Shown one piece after another: positions 52,000 through 63,779 of a stretch of 64,000 bases of DNA (position 1 is the first letter of the stretch; every line of letters starts with the position of its first letter). Location: positions 23,943,605-24,007,604 of the forward strand of contig CP092879.1 of assembly GCA_030710605.1 (NCBI GenBank), given 5' to 3'. Source of the DNA: Cordylochernes scorpioides (lineage: Eukaryota; Arthropoda; Arachnida; Pseudoscorpiones; Chernetidae). Position numbers and translations under genes: made by a program. The notes beneath the pieces were generated by a model. It saw only the letters and a program-made list of their open reading frames with translations, was not told the DNA's origin and did not search any database.

Positions 52000-52275
52000 C
52001 CCGGGGGCTGAGGAGAACATGAGCTTGATCTGGTCCACCCTGTTGGAGAAGAGCTGGGCATGATGAAGATGAGGAGAGAGAGCAGCTCCACCAGGTTGTT
52101 CTGCAGTGGGGTGCCCGTCAGCAGCAGCTTGTGGGTGCTGTTGATGCGGATCAGGCTCTGGTACCTCTGAGACTTCATGTTCTTCAGCATGTGGCCCTCG
52201 TCAAACACCACGTAGTAGAAGTGGAGCTTCTTGAAGAAGTGCCGGTCCTCTGGGCTGCTGCTCACTATGTTGTAT
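52000..52275 (-). CDS. SMARCAD1: SMARCAD1-like exon, helicase motifs II-III, one base short
   Basis: 276 bp; acceptor TGCAG, donor GTAACT. Codes for [29 protein letters not shown] (Walker B DEGH) and [19 protein letters not shown]. After IMP (near 52054) the frame slips: the expected [18 protein letters not shown] is present one frame over. The phases of both neighbours require 277 bp, so one base is missing inside the exon. Confidence 0.93.
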
Positions 52276-52434
52276 CTGCATCACAGAATTGGCACCTCAG
52301 AGATGATTCCAATATTTAGCAATTAGCATCCAAAAATCAAACAACAAAATTAAATGCTACTTTTTATTAGTCTAATCTTTACAACAGTCCTCTCTGCACC
52401 AAAAGGGTCACAGCTTGAAATCCATATGTATAAT

Positions 52435-52670
52435 TGCCTTTTCTTGATTATTCAAGAAAGGGTATTTGGCTGATATTTTGGAATAATTAAATATCAACAA
52501 TTAGTTAATATTTATTCCAACAGATGGTGCAAGCCATCAGCAACTTTCAGTCAATCAGAAAATTAATTTAGCGAAACCGCTGTGAGGGTTCACCACTGAT
52601 GAGCCAAGCCTCTGATTTCAATAACTTATCATTGCAGTAAGGTCTGTAGAGATAATATTTGATGCTAGTA
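52435..52670 (+). repeat. Family B and family A fragments
   Basis: 52440-52540 is a family B end (TTTTCTTGATTATTCAAGAA, ATCAACAATTAGTTAATATT). 52565-52605 has family A GCGAAACCGCTGTGAGGGTT and CACCACTGATGAGCCAAG, without strand 3. Confidence 0.65.
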
Positions 52671-53340
52671 TAAAAAAGTAAACACATTGTCAGAAAATTT
52701 TAATTGTGATACAAATTTTATTTTATTATATATTGGAAGAACACTTTAAAGTCTAAATATAAATTTTATATAATATAAATGACCACACACAAACAGACTT
52801 AATGGCATTGTGTGCCAACCCAACAGATGAAATACCTACTGGCAATTATCCAGGTATGACACATTTTTGGCCAATCTGACCTGCTCAGCCTAAAGAGCTT
52901 TCCTCACATAAAAAAAAAAGTTATCTTTTGTAAGAAAAAGTTTTTAATGAGAAACTAAAAGCATATTAACAATCAAGTTGTTGCCCCCAGAGTGATGGGA
53001 TAAACAATACATTAAACATTTTCTACCAAATCTAACTGGTGTCCACACAATTATTTTCAAAATAACACAGAAGTGAAAAAAAAAGAACATGTCAATAAAT
53101 TTCCGTAGAAAAAAATAGAAATGGTCAAGACAGTTAGGAGTATATTGAAAGTAATATATTTTAAAGATGGGAATGGTTGATTGAACAAGTGGGGTTGAAG
53201 GGATGTAGGCTAATTAAATCAAGGAAGTGACAGTGGAGTGGGCTCTTTGGAGGTCCTTCAAACTTCTCAATGGAGCTTTCTGAGATGGTAATGTAGAGTT
53301 GGTTTAGGTATGGCCCTTTCAGTTTGGTATTATTTGACAC
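52671..53340. other. Intron sequence, nothing recognised
   Basis: AT-rich, no supported features. Confidence 0.4.
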
Positions 53341-53360
53341 CACATCTAGTGAACTATTGT

Positions 53361-53412
53361 ACTTTTGTCTGAAGATGGTAACAACGCTGTTACCGAAACA
53401 TCACACACTATT
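53361..53412 (+). ncRNA. Penelope-type hammerhead, family C, decayed site
   Basis: CTGAAGA (53369-53375), one T, stem II GGTAAC-AACGCT-GTTACC (53377-53394), GAAAC (53395-53399), then ATC where intact copies have GTC. The minimal stem III (AC/GT) matches hammerheads known from Penelope-like elements. Stem I is short (TTTGT with ACACA). Confidence 0.6.
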
Positions 53413-54780
53413 CACATTAAAATGTTTATATTTTAAAAATGAACAGAGAGAGGTATATAACTTAGTTCTAACTTCCATATATGAGTAAAATATAATGCTA
53501 CCTTGTCCAAAAATTATTTGTTGTTTTGAATGTTCAAATATTTAATAATTGATGAATACACACAGCTTGGCTTCAAGTTAAAATTGCAGATATGGTTCAT
53601 TTCATTGAACTGGGGGGAAGGGGGGTAGACATTGCACTAAAACAAGTTCACTTGGGGAGGAATTGTGGAGAGAGTCTTAATTAGTTCGTTAAAAGAAGTT
53701 TTTCAACAAAAGTAAGTTAATATCCCCATCACCATTATTCAACTTGCAATGCTGTTAAGGGACAATATCTTGGAGCTATATAATAGCTTATAAGCTACAA
53801 TATAGTGGAACCTCAGAGGAATCAGTGACTTCCAGTGTGAAATTTAAAAAGGAAAATAACAGAACTAACAATGAGAGAGGAATCACACACTGAAGAAGAG
53901 GAATTTCATGTTCATACAAGTAATACAATTCTTGGGCATCTTTGCCCTTCTACAGGAGAACATATATAAAAACACCGCCTTATGCCAAACTATTACAAAT
54001 CTATATATACATATGGTAAACTTCTTTATAGTGCTATATCATTATATATTTAGGGAAGTGAAGAAGGCAATTGGAGAACCCAGACAAGAACAAAACTGAA
54101 CATCAAGCAGGAACATTTTGACTAAGTAATACTTCAGTAATAAAGTCAGTTTGAATTGACCCGATAGTAACTACAGTACAATTTGGGAATAAGAATAAAC
54201 TCACAGTAGATGTAGGCCAGAGAGAGGTGTGGTTTGCTCTAGTGAGTAGATGCCAAAAAGTGGGAATTATTAGGAACTCTGGTGTCATCTATGTAGGTAC
54301 TTCTCCATATAGCTAGCTAGCTACAGGGGTTTATAAAAACTCCTTTATTCCATGCAGCTTGTGCAGTGTTATAGCGGTTACACACAGAATATTTTATATT
54401 AGGGGAAAAAATGGTTAGCACTAAGGTAACTTTACTGTACCTTTAGAAAATATGATAGCATGGTAAATTGGCTGTAAGAGGTGAGTTATTAAAAACAAGA
54501 TGGCATAAAACTGTTGAGAAATTTTTATGAATGATGAGAATTTTTAAAAAGAAATAAACCTACATAACAAAATTTGTAAAAAAAAAAACAGAGAGAGATG
54601 TAGTAACATTCATTTCTGAAGATTGAATTGAGTTTTTCTGAGTGCTTATTTTAAATGGAAGACCAATTTTTTTCAATTAGTAAATGGAAGATAAAAAGGT
54701 ACAATTTGGATTATAGGTAATAAGACCAAAGCCATAAAAAGAGCAGACATTTTGGTAATAGTATTGTTACCTTCATACAT
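53413..54780. other. Intron sequence, nothing recognised
   Basis: AT-rich; the stretch 54700-54780 belongs to the next family C element (GGTAATAAGACCAAAGCCAT). Confidence 0.4.
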
Positions 54781-54790
54781 CTCATTTATA

Positions 54791-54840
54791 CTTTTTCTGA
54801 TAATGGTAACAATGTTGTTACCGAAACGTCACGCACAATG
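54791..54840 (+). ncRNA. Penelope-type hammerhead, family C, core mutated
   Basis: CTGATAA (one core change), T, GGTAAC-AATGTT-GTTACC, GAAACGTC (54823-54830). The cleavage triplet is intact. Confidence 0.55.
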
Positions 54841-54879
54841 TTTTTGGATTTGGCCTTATGCCTGAAGATAAAAAATGAA

Positions 54880-54960
54880 TGGCTTGTGTGGTGAACCTTC
54901 TGAGCCAATTTAATCCATCAGAAAGGTTCACTACTGATGAGCCAAGTCCTCCCACACAAC
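54880..54960 (+). repeat. Family A fragment
   Basis: GGTGAACCTTCTGAGCCAAT followed by the oppositely oriented GGTTCACTACTGATGAGCCA block. Confidence 0.55.
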
Positions 54961-55089
54961 TCCAGTTCACTAATTGTACTTCTCTTATTTTAAATAAACA
55001 AATACTGTTGATAATTCCATCCTCAGCAGTAGTATTATTAATTTCTAGTGGTGTTAGAAGACCACAGGAAAGGGTTATTTATTACTTAC

Positions 55090-56075
55090 GTGGTAAGCAT
55101 AATGTCCAGTTCTTCCACATTATTGCTATTGAAAGAGCATCTTATATCCTTCCGCTGCTCTTGGGAGCCATAGTAACAAAGGAGTTTAGCTGTTGGCAAC
55201 CACGTTTCAAGTTCCCGTATCCAATTGTCCAGGGTGGAGGAGGGCACCACTATGAGGTGAGGGCCTTTGTTCAGAAGCCGGAGGTGGGCGAGGAAAGCAA
55301 TGGCCTGGACAGTCTTCCCCAGGCCCATCTCATCTGCCAGGATGCCGTTGATCTTCTGTTCATGGAGGAGGGCCAGCCAGTTGAGCCCCACCATCTGGTA
55401 TGGCTTGAGGTGTAGAGAGGGGTTGAGGGAGGAGGGCTGGGTCACAATGGTCTGGTGGTTGGAGAGGTTGGCGACCTTCTGCCCGATGCGCTGGCTGATC
55501 TCGTGGCAGTTGTTCATCAGCTGCCCCACCACTTGCCTGGTCTGCAGGAGCTCCCGGATGTTCTTCAGGAGGTCTGTTTTTAGGCCTTTCACTGAGTCAA
55601 ACTTGTTGGAAAGCTCTCTCCAGCTGGAATAGGGTCTGTTGTCCACTATTAGCTCTGCCTTCTTCCGGCTGCAGCCCTGGATGGCCTGCAGTTCAGCCTG
55701 AGTGGAAGTCTGAACAAACTTGAGGATGTGGTCTTTCCCAGTGTCGCTGATATGCACATCACTGTCATCACTGTCTAAGTCGTCATTCTCTGCGAGGTAG
55801 TCTACCTCATCATCACTGCCCACATACACCTTCTTCCGCTTGGCTGCAGAGTTGTTATTGTGGTGCTGCTGCTGGGCCAAGGGCCTCTGTGGCTGGACTA
55901 CATCTTCCTCATCAGAGGAGGATAGAGCCCTCTTCCTCTTGCTGTGAGCAAATTTCTCCAGGTGGGCTGAGAGTCCATTGAGCTTCTTAGCCTTGGTGGT
56001 GCCTGACATCTCTGTTAGCATGTCGTTGGCCTTCTCAAGATCCCAGTTGCTCTTGGTAAGGACACTTTGGAGAAC
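55090..56075 (-). CDS. SMARCAD1: SMARCAD1-like exon, CUE to helicase motif I
   Basis: 986 bp; acceptor TTCAG, donor GTAAGT. It starts with the second half of a CUE domain (VLQSVLTKSNWDLEKANDML), then a basic and acidic linker (SSSDEEDVV, KRKKVYVGSDDEVD), a helix-hairpin-like stretch (ELQAIQGCSRKKAELIVDNR), and the ATPase lobe: LKPYQMVGLNWL, DEMGLGKTVQAIAFLAHL (Walker A), LIVVPSSTLDNWIRELE and CYYGSQEQRK. Confidence 0.96.
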
Positions 56076-56759
56076 CTGAATGACAAAAAATATCAAAGTG
56101 AAAAAATGAACAGCAAAGTGTTGCAAGCATTCATGGAAGGTTTTAGTGTAGTCATCAGTAGCCATGTAAAAACACATTCTTTAAACAAGGAGCTCACTTA
56201 AATGGAAAATATATTGTAAAGGGAAAGAGAAAGGTTCAGAAGAGTGTGAATTGCTGAGACTTTATTTATATATATAAATTTAGACCACCTCTGTGTTATC
56301 AACTTTAAAAAATGACATGACTAATCCAAATAGATATATTGTCAATGGTATTGAAATAAAATGCTGTGTTGTGTGTGAAATGTTTTTCTGGGAGGAATGG
56401 AGGAGCACAAAATAAAAATTACACTCCTCATTTTTCTGATACACTTGTGCTACTACTTAACTCTGGTAATATATAAAATCTATCACTAGAGGAACACGCA
56501 CACTGAGTGGACCAATTGTAATCATCACCAGAATGAAGTACTCAGTACTCCCCCATGAAAAATAACCAATCCAGCCCTGACTACAATGTGTTTTAGAGCC
56601 AATCAGGAAAAGCTCTACTGTGTACTTAAGTCTGATGAAGATATCAGAACACCAAGTTTAGTTTACATATTTGGAATCAGTCCTTTGATGATGTGCCCCT
56701 TCTGGTCTTTGAGAACTTGGTTATAAAAACCTAAATTTTTGGTCCAAAGTGATTTTGTT

Positions 56760-56990
56760 ATATTGAGTTTCAAATGATAAATCACAATTTGGATTATAGA
56801 TAATAATACAAGAAAATAAGACCTATTCCAAATAATTTATTAGTACTATTTAAGAACTTGCGCTGTGATAGTTTTTCTCATTTATTCTTTTGTCTGATGA
56901 TGGTGAGAATGCTGTGGCCGAAACGTCACACACTAATAAATTATTTGGATTAGGTCTTATTACCTTGTATGAGTTTCAAATGTATAATGT
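56760..56990 (+). mobile_element. Family C element with hammerhead
   Basis: Bounded by 'ATCACAATTTGGATTATAGA' and 'TGGATTAGGTCTTATTACCTTG', which also bound copies near 53.4, 58.85, 60.5 and 63.8 kb in either orientation. Confidence 0.65.
56888..56937 (+). ncRNA. Penelope-type hammerhead, family C, intact core
   Basis: CTGATGA (56894-56900), T, a weakened stem II (GG..CC), GAAACGTC (56920-56927), then ACACAC. Core and cleavage triplet are as expected; stem II has drifted. Confidence 0.6.
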
Positions 56991-57158
56991 TTGAAAAAGA
57001 ATATAGGAGCTCTTCAAAAGGAATATTCAAGCCTAGAACAATGTCTGTGGGAGTGTTGGCTCTAGTGATAAAAATGGAGTGAATCATTGTGGAGGACACA
57101 AGGAAGTTTTTTGACCAATATCACCACCTTAGATCATGACATGAGAAGACTGACTCAC

Positions 57159-57306
57159 CAGGGTGTCTTCGCTGGGAAAGAGAAGAGCCATATTCCTGAG
57201 TATATGCTCTTTTTCTGACATTGAGAGGCACTTGGAACGGTCCTCTTGTGTTGGACTGACTATACGTTGCCTGGCAGCCCCAACTGGCTGGATAGGGGAG
57301 GACTCA
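57159..57306 (-). CDS. SMARCAD1: SMARCAD1-like exon with first half of CUE domain
   Basis: Donor GTGAGT after 57159. Codes for SEKEHILRNMALLFPSEDTL, which continues in phase into VLQSVLTK of the next exon to complete a CUE fold. The acceptor is uncertain: GTGCAG before 57306 is one choice, CTGCAG about 15 bp upstream is another. Confidence 0.75.
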
Positions 57307-57361
57307 CTGCACACACCACAGCTGCAGCTTCCTGGCAGTAATGTGGTCCTCACTGCCTTAC

Positions 57362-57411
57362 CTCATTGTAGAAGTCTGCGAGATTGGTGTCTCAGTTTCC
57401 GCAACTTCAAC
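57362..57411 (-). CDS. SMARCAD1: Possible upstream SMARCAD1-like mini-exon
   Basis: Open stretch VEVAETETPISQTSTM between a CTCTAG and a GTAAGG donor. It would fit the disordered N-terminal region, but there is no conserved motif and it is only ~50 bp. Confidence 0.3.
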
Positions 57412-57457
57412 TAGAGCTACAACACACATACAGGCTTGTAGGTCTGTGGAGCTAGGC

Positions 57458-57711
57458 CAACATTCTAAGCAATATCTATAGAGCAAAACTACTTTTGTCC
57501 ATTGGTCGAGCTATTCTCTAAGATTTTAAAATTTTAATATTCTATAAGAGGGAAAAAATACTTTAAAGAGGATAGGTATATATACAACATTCTAAGCAAT
57601 ATCTATAGAGCAAAACTACTTTTGTCCATTGGTCGAGCTATTCTCTAAGATTTTAAAATTTTTAATATTCTATAGGAGGGAAAAAATACTTTAAAGAGGA
57701 GAGGTATATAT
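57458..57711. repeat. Tandem duplication, 127-bp unit twice
   Basis: CATTCTAAGCAATATCTATA through AAAGAGGATAGGTATATATA occurs twice in direct succession with few differences. Confidence 0.9.
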
Positions 57712-60430
57712 AGTTTTGTGAAAAATTTTGTTGCATGTGAAAGGATTCATTTTTCTCACAATATGCTTCTGTTTGATTATAGTTAATCTAAAAGACATTA
57801 TATGAGGCTAATTTTTAGGTTTACTTTTATATATTCCTTTCATATATAATTTGATTCTACTAATTTCTCGTATCTCTTTGTAAGGAAAAAAGAGTGATTT
57901 CCTAGTAACCAAGTTTAACGACTTGCCTGCTGGCTTGGAACTCGCACAAAATTAAAGGTTAAAAATTCAAAGATTTTAATTGGGAATGTTAAGATAGGCC
58001 GTATACCCACTGCAATATTTTTGCACTGGCAATAAATCCTCATTGAAGGTGTAAACATTTAAATAATTCGGGATAAACAAGACTTATTGTTTATCTCCTT
58101 GTAAAAGGTGTTCAGGATCACACAGGATCTGTGCTGCAAAGCAACTCAGAAAAATGGGATGTTGTGGTAGTAGCTAAACATTTCAAAGCCCATCAGAATA
58201 AAGATAAAATCAAAGCAAATTAGTAAAAATTACCAAATATATTTTCCCTGGATGAACCAAGAAAAGTCAGCTGTGAATGTATTTCAGAGATTCTTCAAAG
58301 TCTGCACTTTGCTGGTAAGAGCTAATAGTTCAGATAGATATGTCAGGCTTTTTCTTTATTTGTCTCTTTAGAGGGGAGTGAAACATGATCTTTGTGACAT
58401 AACCCAGTCTCCAATGTGAGATCATCAGTGTTTCAGTTGGTTTATAGAGAAGGAGATGGCACAAAGTCTGCAGTATCAGCTGGAAGGCAGCTGATAAGAC
58501 ATAACAACTGTAGGGGGATGTGTTACTTCAGATGGTTACCATCTCTTGTGGAAACCATGGATCACAAATTGGTGGAACTCCCAATGTCTCTCTGTACGGC
58601 ATTAATTTACACTGTATCATAGAGAGACACTCAATGATTTATTTCATAAAAATATCTTTTAAACAAAGTTTGGGAAGAGAGTATAGACTATTAAATGAAA
58701 TAATCTAAAGGAAATGAAAGTTCATAGGACATGCACTCTGAAATCATTTATGGAGGAATACACCTTGAAGAATGAAGGGAGTCACAAACCAAGGAAGGAT
58801 TGGTTGAATAATTTAAGTGAATGGTAATACAAGGTAAATAAGACCAAATCTAAATAAATAAATAGTGTGGGCATATGATTTGGCCTTACCTCTTTGTGTT
58901 TCTAATTGTACCAAATCATTAAGTGAATGGTCTGGAATTAGAAGAGGTGAATTGCTCAGAACAGGGCAAAATGGCATTCCATGATTTTAAAAAATGTACA
59001 TAGGCAGATTTTTAAAACAAACAAGATCACAATCTACTATAATAGATATTTATATGTTCTCAAGCACTTTTCTGCTTCCCAACAACTTCAGTCAGATACA
59101 TGTCTCACTGAACCAAGTGTTGCATCAACTCACTAAGTGTTTATAACCAGCAGTGGAGTGCCATGTTTTAAGGTTAAAACAAATATTTAAACCAACTTGA
59201 AGCCAAGTTTCATTAATAAAGTACAAGTTGCCATTATCAGGTTTTAAGTTGAAGATATAAACCAATTAATAGTTTTGTTTTAAACATACTCAAAATAAAT
59301 AAATATTTCAGCATCGATTTGTTCATTGTTGATGTCCATCTACAATCCAAATCTCTATATTTTGCAAGCAAAATGGTTATAAAGAAATACTCAAACCCCA
59401 ATATAGGCTTCATGGATTTTCCTGTAAAAATTTACTGAAAAAACTATAATTTTCCTTAGAGGAATAATGAGGCAGGAATATTTACTATAAAGACATACAT
59501 TAGAGAAGTAGAAAAATGTAATTTAAATGCACATATGAGAACTTTCCCAAATCTAACAAAAAATTCCAAAAAAACAACAAAACTCCTAAAGTTACTTGAG
59601 GTCATATACAAAAAGAATATGGAGAAAATTGCATTTATTGAAAAGGAGTGTCTTTTGGTCACAACAAGGGCTAATAAGGTCGGGGTCAATCAGAAATTAT
59701 ATTTTCTCACCATTTCCCCTGACTTCCTGTGGCTATTTTTGTGTCTCAAATTTTCTATATTTGTTGGATGCACCATTTCTACATGCTGCTAATAAATATG
59801 TGAGCATGAAGAAATAAATATATTCAGAATTTAGGAAAGTTTGAGAAATTCCATGATATAATTTTAATAAATGGAAAACCAATTATATCTATAGTTCAGC
59901 TAAGGGCAGCACTGGTGGGGCTAATAAATAAAATTGAATGGTTGCAATTTGTTGGCACTTTAAGCATGACTGAACTGCATTCAGCTAGTAGGATTTGTAT
60001 AGGTTAGTTTTACCTCTATGTGTTTTGATCTAATAAAATATTAATGATATTAGAAGTATAATAAGAGAATTTGGCAGAACAATCTTCCATGATGGCTGAC
60101 CTCTGCATGACGATGATATTGTTTTGAATCCATTGTCATCCAGCAGAGTTAAGTGGGATCACAGAATTAACATGACAAAGGATTTTTTAGTTCTTTATTC
60201 AGAGAATCTTCCTACCTGTTTATAAATAAATATTTGTCTAAGGAATAATATATGTCTCCATTAATATTTGGCACAGAGGTATGATAAATATATAGTTGAA
60301 GCAAATGTAGGCACAACAAGCAAAGTTTCTTAAAATTATATGGTCTTTTGTGCCAATAGAATTGTGGTGTCAAACTTTCATATATTGCCAATCTTTAAAT
60401 AATATATATTTTGAATTCCATAAACTTAGT
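57712..60430. other. Non-coding, no gene recognised
   Basis: AT-rich. 58820-58915 is a family C end pair (GTAATA..AAGACCAAATCTAAATAAAT). A promoter or N-terminal exons of the SMARCAD1-like gene may lie here but could not be identified. Confidence 0.4.
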
Positions 60431-60439
60431 TCTTATATT

Positions 60440-60625
60440 CACAAGGTAATAAGACCAAATCCAAATAAATAAATAAATAATGTGTGACAATTCAGTAACA
60501 GCGTTGTTACCATCTTCAGTATTTCTAAAGATGGTAACAACGCTGTTGCCGAAACCTTACACACTATCTATTTAGAATTGGTCTTATTACCTTGTTTATA
60601 ATCTATAATCCAAGTTGTGCTTTAT
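60440..60625. mobile_element. Palindromic family C element
   Basis: Inverted arms: ends GGTAATAAGACCAAATCCAA / complement, centre with GGTAACAACGCTGTTA on both strands. Minus strand keeps CTGAAGA-T-GGTAAC but has GAATTGTC; plus strand keeps GCCGAAAC but has CTAAAGA. Each half is defective in a different part. Confidence 0.65.
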
Positions 60626-60746
60626 CATTAGTTCCTATATTATGTATATACACATTTGTCATTTGCATAGGGGCCCTTTTTATAGGAAGAAGGGAGAGCT
60701 TTTTTTCTGGCTTTCCAGACTATTGCCTCCCATCTTTATATAGAGA

Positions 60747-61454
60747 CTAGCCGAATGTCCACGGTCAACGCCCAGGTTTTACCCGATTAAATGTTTTTAT
60801 TCAAATACTATTTGTTACTATTATAAATTGGCGCCGTGGATGTTCTACTTGTGAAACGTCCCACTCCAAACTTTGTGTCAGAGAAGCGATATTTTTATAA
60901 AGAGATGATCTGGCTTTGTGTCTTCTGCTCGAATGAATGTTTTTCTGTTAGAATTTTGTTCCTGCACACTAAAAATGAACTGGCTTCACCCATGGTCTCA
61001 GCTTTTTGGAATTTTTCCCGATATAATTTTGTATCTGATAATCAAACATGATACAGCAATATTGTCATCATCATTTTCTGACTAAAAAAACAACTATTTT
61101 TGCCCAGAACCTGACAATTTTATTTTTTATTGGCTAAAAATCCGATAAATATCTTTTCCAGATTTTTCTCTATGTCCTGTCAAAACACGTTTTACATGTA
61201 CATTAGGTCAGCTGATATTACATCCCATCTTCACCGCTAGAGGCGCTGCTTGCGAGCGAAAAGGCAAATTTGCAACGCAATTTGCAAATAACTCGAAGAA
61301 TATTTGGGATAGAGACCTGAAATTTTCACTATAAGTTTTTCCAGATTCTACTCTATATACTGTTAAAATTTCAGTCAGATTAGTTACGTATTGTGGACGT
61401 GTATAGCCGACATAGATACCCACATACATACACTGACTTTTATATATATAGGGA
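60747..61454 (-). mobile_element. Non-autonomous Helitron, longer variant
   Basis: Minus strand: A then TCCCTATATATATAAAAGTC at the 5' end; 3' end CATTCGGCTAG followed by T, with the terminal hairpin partly decayed (CTGGGCGTTGACCGTGG). The 5' half differs from the 41.7-kb copy. Confidence 0.8.
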
Positions 61455-61683
61455 TTATAAAAATGACTATTACTAGTAGAAATTCCTAAAAATATATTTC
61501 TTAATTGGGTTTTACTCTTTCTTTTTGAAGCCCTGATAAGTTTGGGACTATCACTGATAGAGAATGCAACTTCATTGATATTTAGTGTTTTACATATTAA
61601 TTTATATATAATTTGAAAAGAGAAATGTATGCAAATATATATTTAACAGAGAAGCATACTTACTCTTCATTATTTTCTATATG

Positions 61684-61844
61684 CAGTTAAACCTGTCTAT
61701 AGCGCCCCCTCTAAATAGCGCCTTCCTTTCTATAGTGCCCGATTTTAAGCATTAAAATGTAAACATTTTACATTAAAAGTGGCCTGTCTATAGCACCCTA
61801 TTTTGGTGAGTCCCAAGAGGGGGTGCTATAGACTGGTTTAACTG
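61684..61844. mobile_element. Pogo/Tigger-like MITE
   Basis: 161 bp with inverted ends CAGTTAAACCTGTCTATAGC and, from the right, CAGTTAAACCAGTCTATAGC; no frame. The CAGTTAAACC start is typical of this group. Confidence 0.75.
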
Positions 61845-62279
61845 TATATTTTAAATTAAAATAATTATTTAAAATTTTATAAAACAAAAAATATACATAA
61901 TTAGTATATTTTAACAACATCAACAAGCAAAGTTAAGTTTCTTGCACCATTTTTAACCCTGGATTGTTGTTGATTTTGTTAACTTATAAGTCAGGGGATG
62001 AATGTTTATAATAATTGGTATCTGAGATAGAGAGATTTTCAAACAAAAAGCTTGTTAGGCTGTTAGTTTGCCTGCTATTTTTGTGCAGTTGTTTCCAACT
62101 CTAATAAATACTTCGGGCCTGTTTTGATTGGAGACTGTTCTATCCAATCATTTGCCTTCTGAGCTAAACACAGGATTTTACTGAATTTTAGTGGGTAAAC
62201 AAACCACTCATCCATACAATTAGGAGAATATCAAAGAATTGTTCTATGATTAGCATGAGTTCTCTTTTCTACAAAAATG

Positions 62280-62530
62280 CACCTTTTGCCTCAGTTTTTT
62301 TCTTTATATAATAATAATTTTTGGCAATGTGTTTCTGTTATGTATAATTAAATATAATCTCTACAGACTTTACTGCAATAATGAAAATTATTAAATGAGC
62401 CAAGTCCTATCATCTAAAAATTTGTATCATTGCAGCGTTAGAAATAATATTTAATTATAAATATAAGAAACACACACATTGCCAAAAAATTATTATTATA
62501 AATTTTAATGATAAGATGGCACAATTGAAA
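62280..62530. repeat. Old palindromic relic related to family A
   Basis: Inverted arms TTTTTGGCAATGTGTTTCT / complement, with CTACAGACTTTACTGCAAT and AATGAGCCAAGTCCT inside. Confidence 0.5.
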
Positions 62531-62982
62531 TTACAATTGTGATTTACTAATTATCTCTCTATATATATATATGTAGTATAAAAACCTCCCCTTTTACATG
62601 TACATTGTATTCAAAAATAATATATATGTATATATTGAATTTAATAAAGATTATATTTAATAAAAGGCAAAATAAATCTTTCATTAAATCCAATATATGC
62701 CTTTTTATTAACTAATGAATTAAATATGGATTGCTCTATTTTCAAAAAATATATATATGTAAAAATTATTTTGTTTTCATTATTCTACTCGCCTTAAGCA
62801 GGCATTACTTTTATCAAATTATGTTCTTTTATATATTCCTTTAGTTCAATTAAATTAATGATCAAAAATTTTTTTTTATTATCATACTTTCAAGATTTAA
62901 CCACGACTGCATTACATTACCATAATCCTCAACATGATCTAAATTCAAGCAGAAAATCTCATTCATCTTTATTTATAACATA

Positions 62983-63456
62983 CCCTATTAAATGTACCCT
63001 ATTCAAATACTATTCGTTACAATTATAAATTGGCGCCGTGGATGTCACTTTTGTGAAACGTCCCGCTCCAAACTTTGTGTCTGAGAAGCGATATTTTTAT
63101 AGAAAGATGATCTGGCTTTTGTTTTCTGCTCGAATGAATGTTTTTCTGTTAGAATTTTGTTCCTGTATACAAAATAATGAACTGGTTTCACCCGTGGTCT
63201 CTGCTTTTTGGAATTTTTCCCGATATAATTTTGTATCTGATAATCAAACATGATACAGCAATATCGTCATCATCATTTTCTGACTAAAAATATATAGTTT
63301 TAATAATTGATTTATATATTTTTTAAAATAGCCTATCGTCTTCCCCGTATTCCTTTACCTATGGATGGAAATTTTGGTTTGAATTAGTGAACTATTGCGA
63401 ATTTGTATACCGGACATACAGACAGACAGACAAACATATATTTTTATGTATATAGA
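62983..63456 (-). mobile_element. Non-autonomous Helitron, 3' end lost
   Basis: Nearly identical to 41750-42193 from ACCCTATTAAATG to the 5' TCTATATACATAAAAATA end; the terminal hairpin and CTAG are missing. Confidence 0.85.
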
Positions 63457-63779
63457 GCTATACAGTCCAAGGGATCAGAATTTTTGGTGTATTTAAAATC
63501 AATAGGCTGATTGACAAGTGAAAAATTGGTTGAATTAAATAGGTGTTGGATTATAGTCAGTTGAATTAAACAGGTTATACAGTAAATAAGTAAGCAACTA
63601 TCAAGCTAGCTTGATGGGGAAATGATGATGATAAGCCCATGAAACCAGTAGCTTCTGGTCCAAAAAATCCAAAGTATCATTCACAAAGACAGCTTTGAGT
63701 ATTTACACAAATGTAATATTCAATTCTAGTCATAGTCGAAACTTGGTCTCATATCTTTTTTTAAACTTTTCAAATTTAG

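Larger units (their letters stand above)
39872..57362 (-). other. SMARCAD1: SMARCAD1-like (Etl1/Fun30-type) chromatin remodelling ATPase gene, 5' end not found
   Basis: A Snf2-family ATPase of the SMARCAD1/Fun30 group, which moves or exchanges nucleosomes in the nucleus and acts in heterochromatin upkeep and DNA end resection. Nine exons were joined by GT-AG sites with matching phase; the last exon ends LLKTALQLT then stop, with a poly(A) signal. Recognised parts: a CUE domain spanning two exons, an acidic/basic linker, the ATP-binding lobe ([23 protein letters not shown]) and the C-terminal lobe ([35 protein letters not shown]). Upstream N-terminal exons lie beyond 57.4 kb or are too divergent to see. 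Introns hold many mobile elements. One exon lacks a base needed for frame. Confidence 0.92.

Noticed and set aside
54879-55415. 178-codon plus-strand frame
   Set aside because: Its GC-rich part is the antisense of the SMARCAD1-like ATPase exon.
58416-58708. Short plus-strand frames in a slightly GC-richer patch
   Set aside because: No domain, no splice signals that make a consistent model, no match to the gene upstream region.
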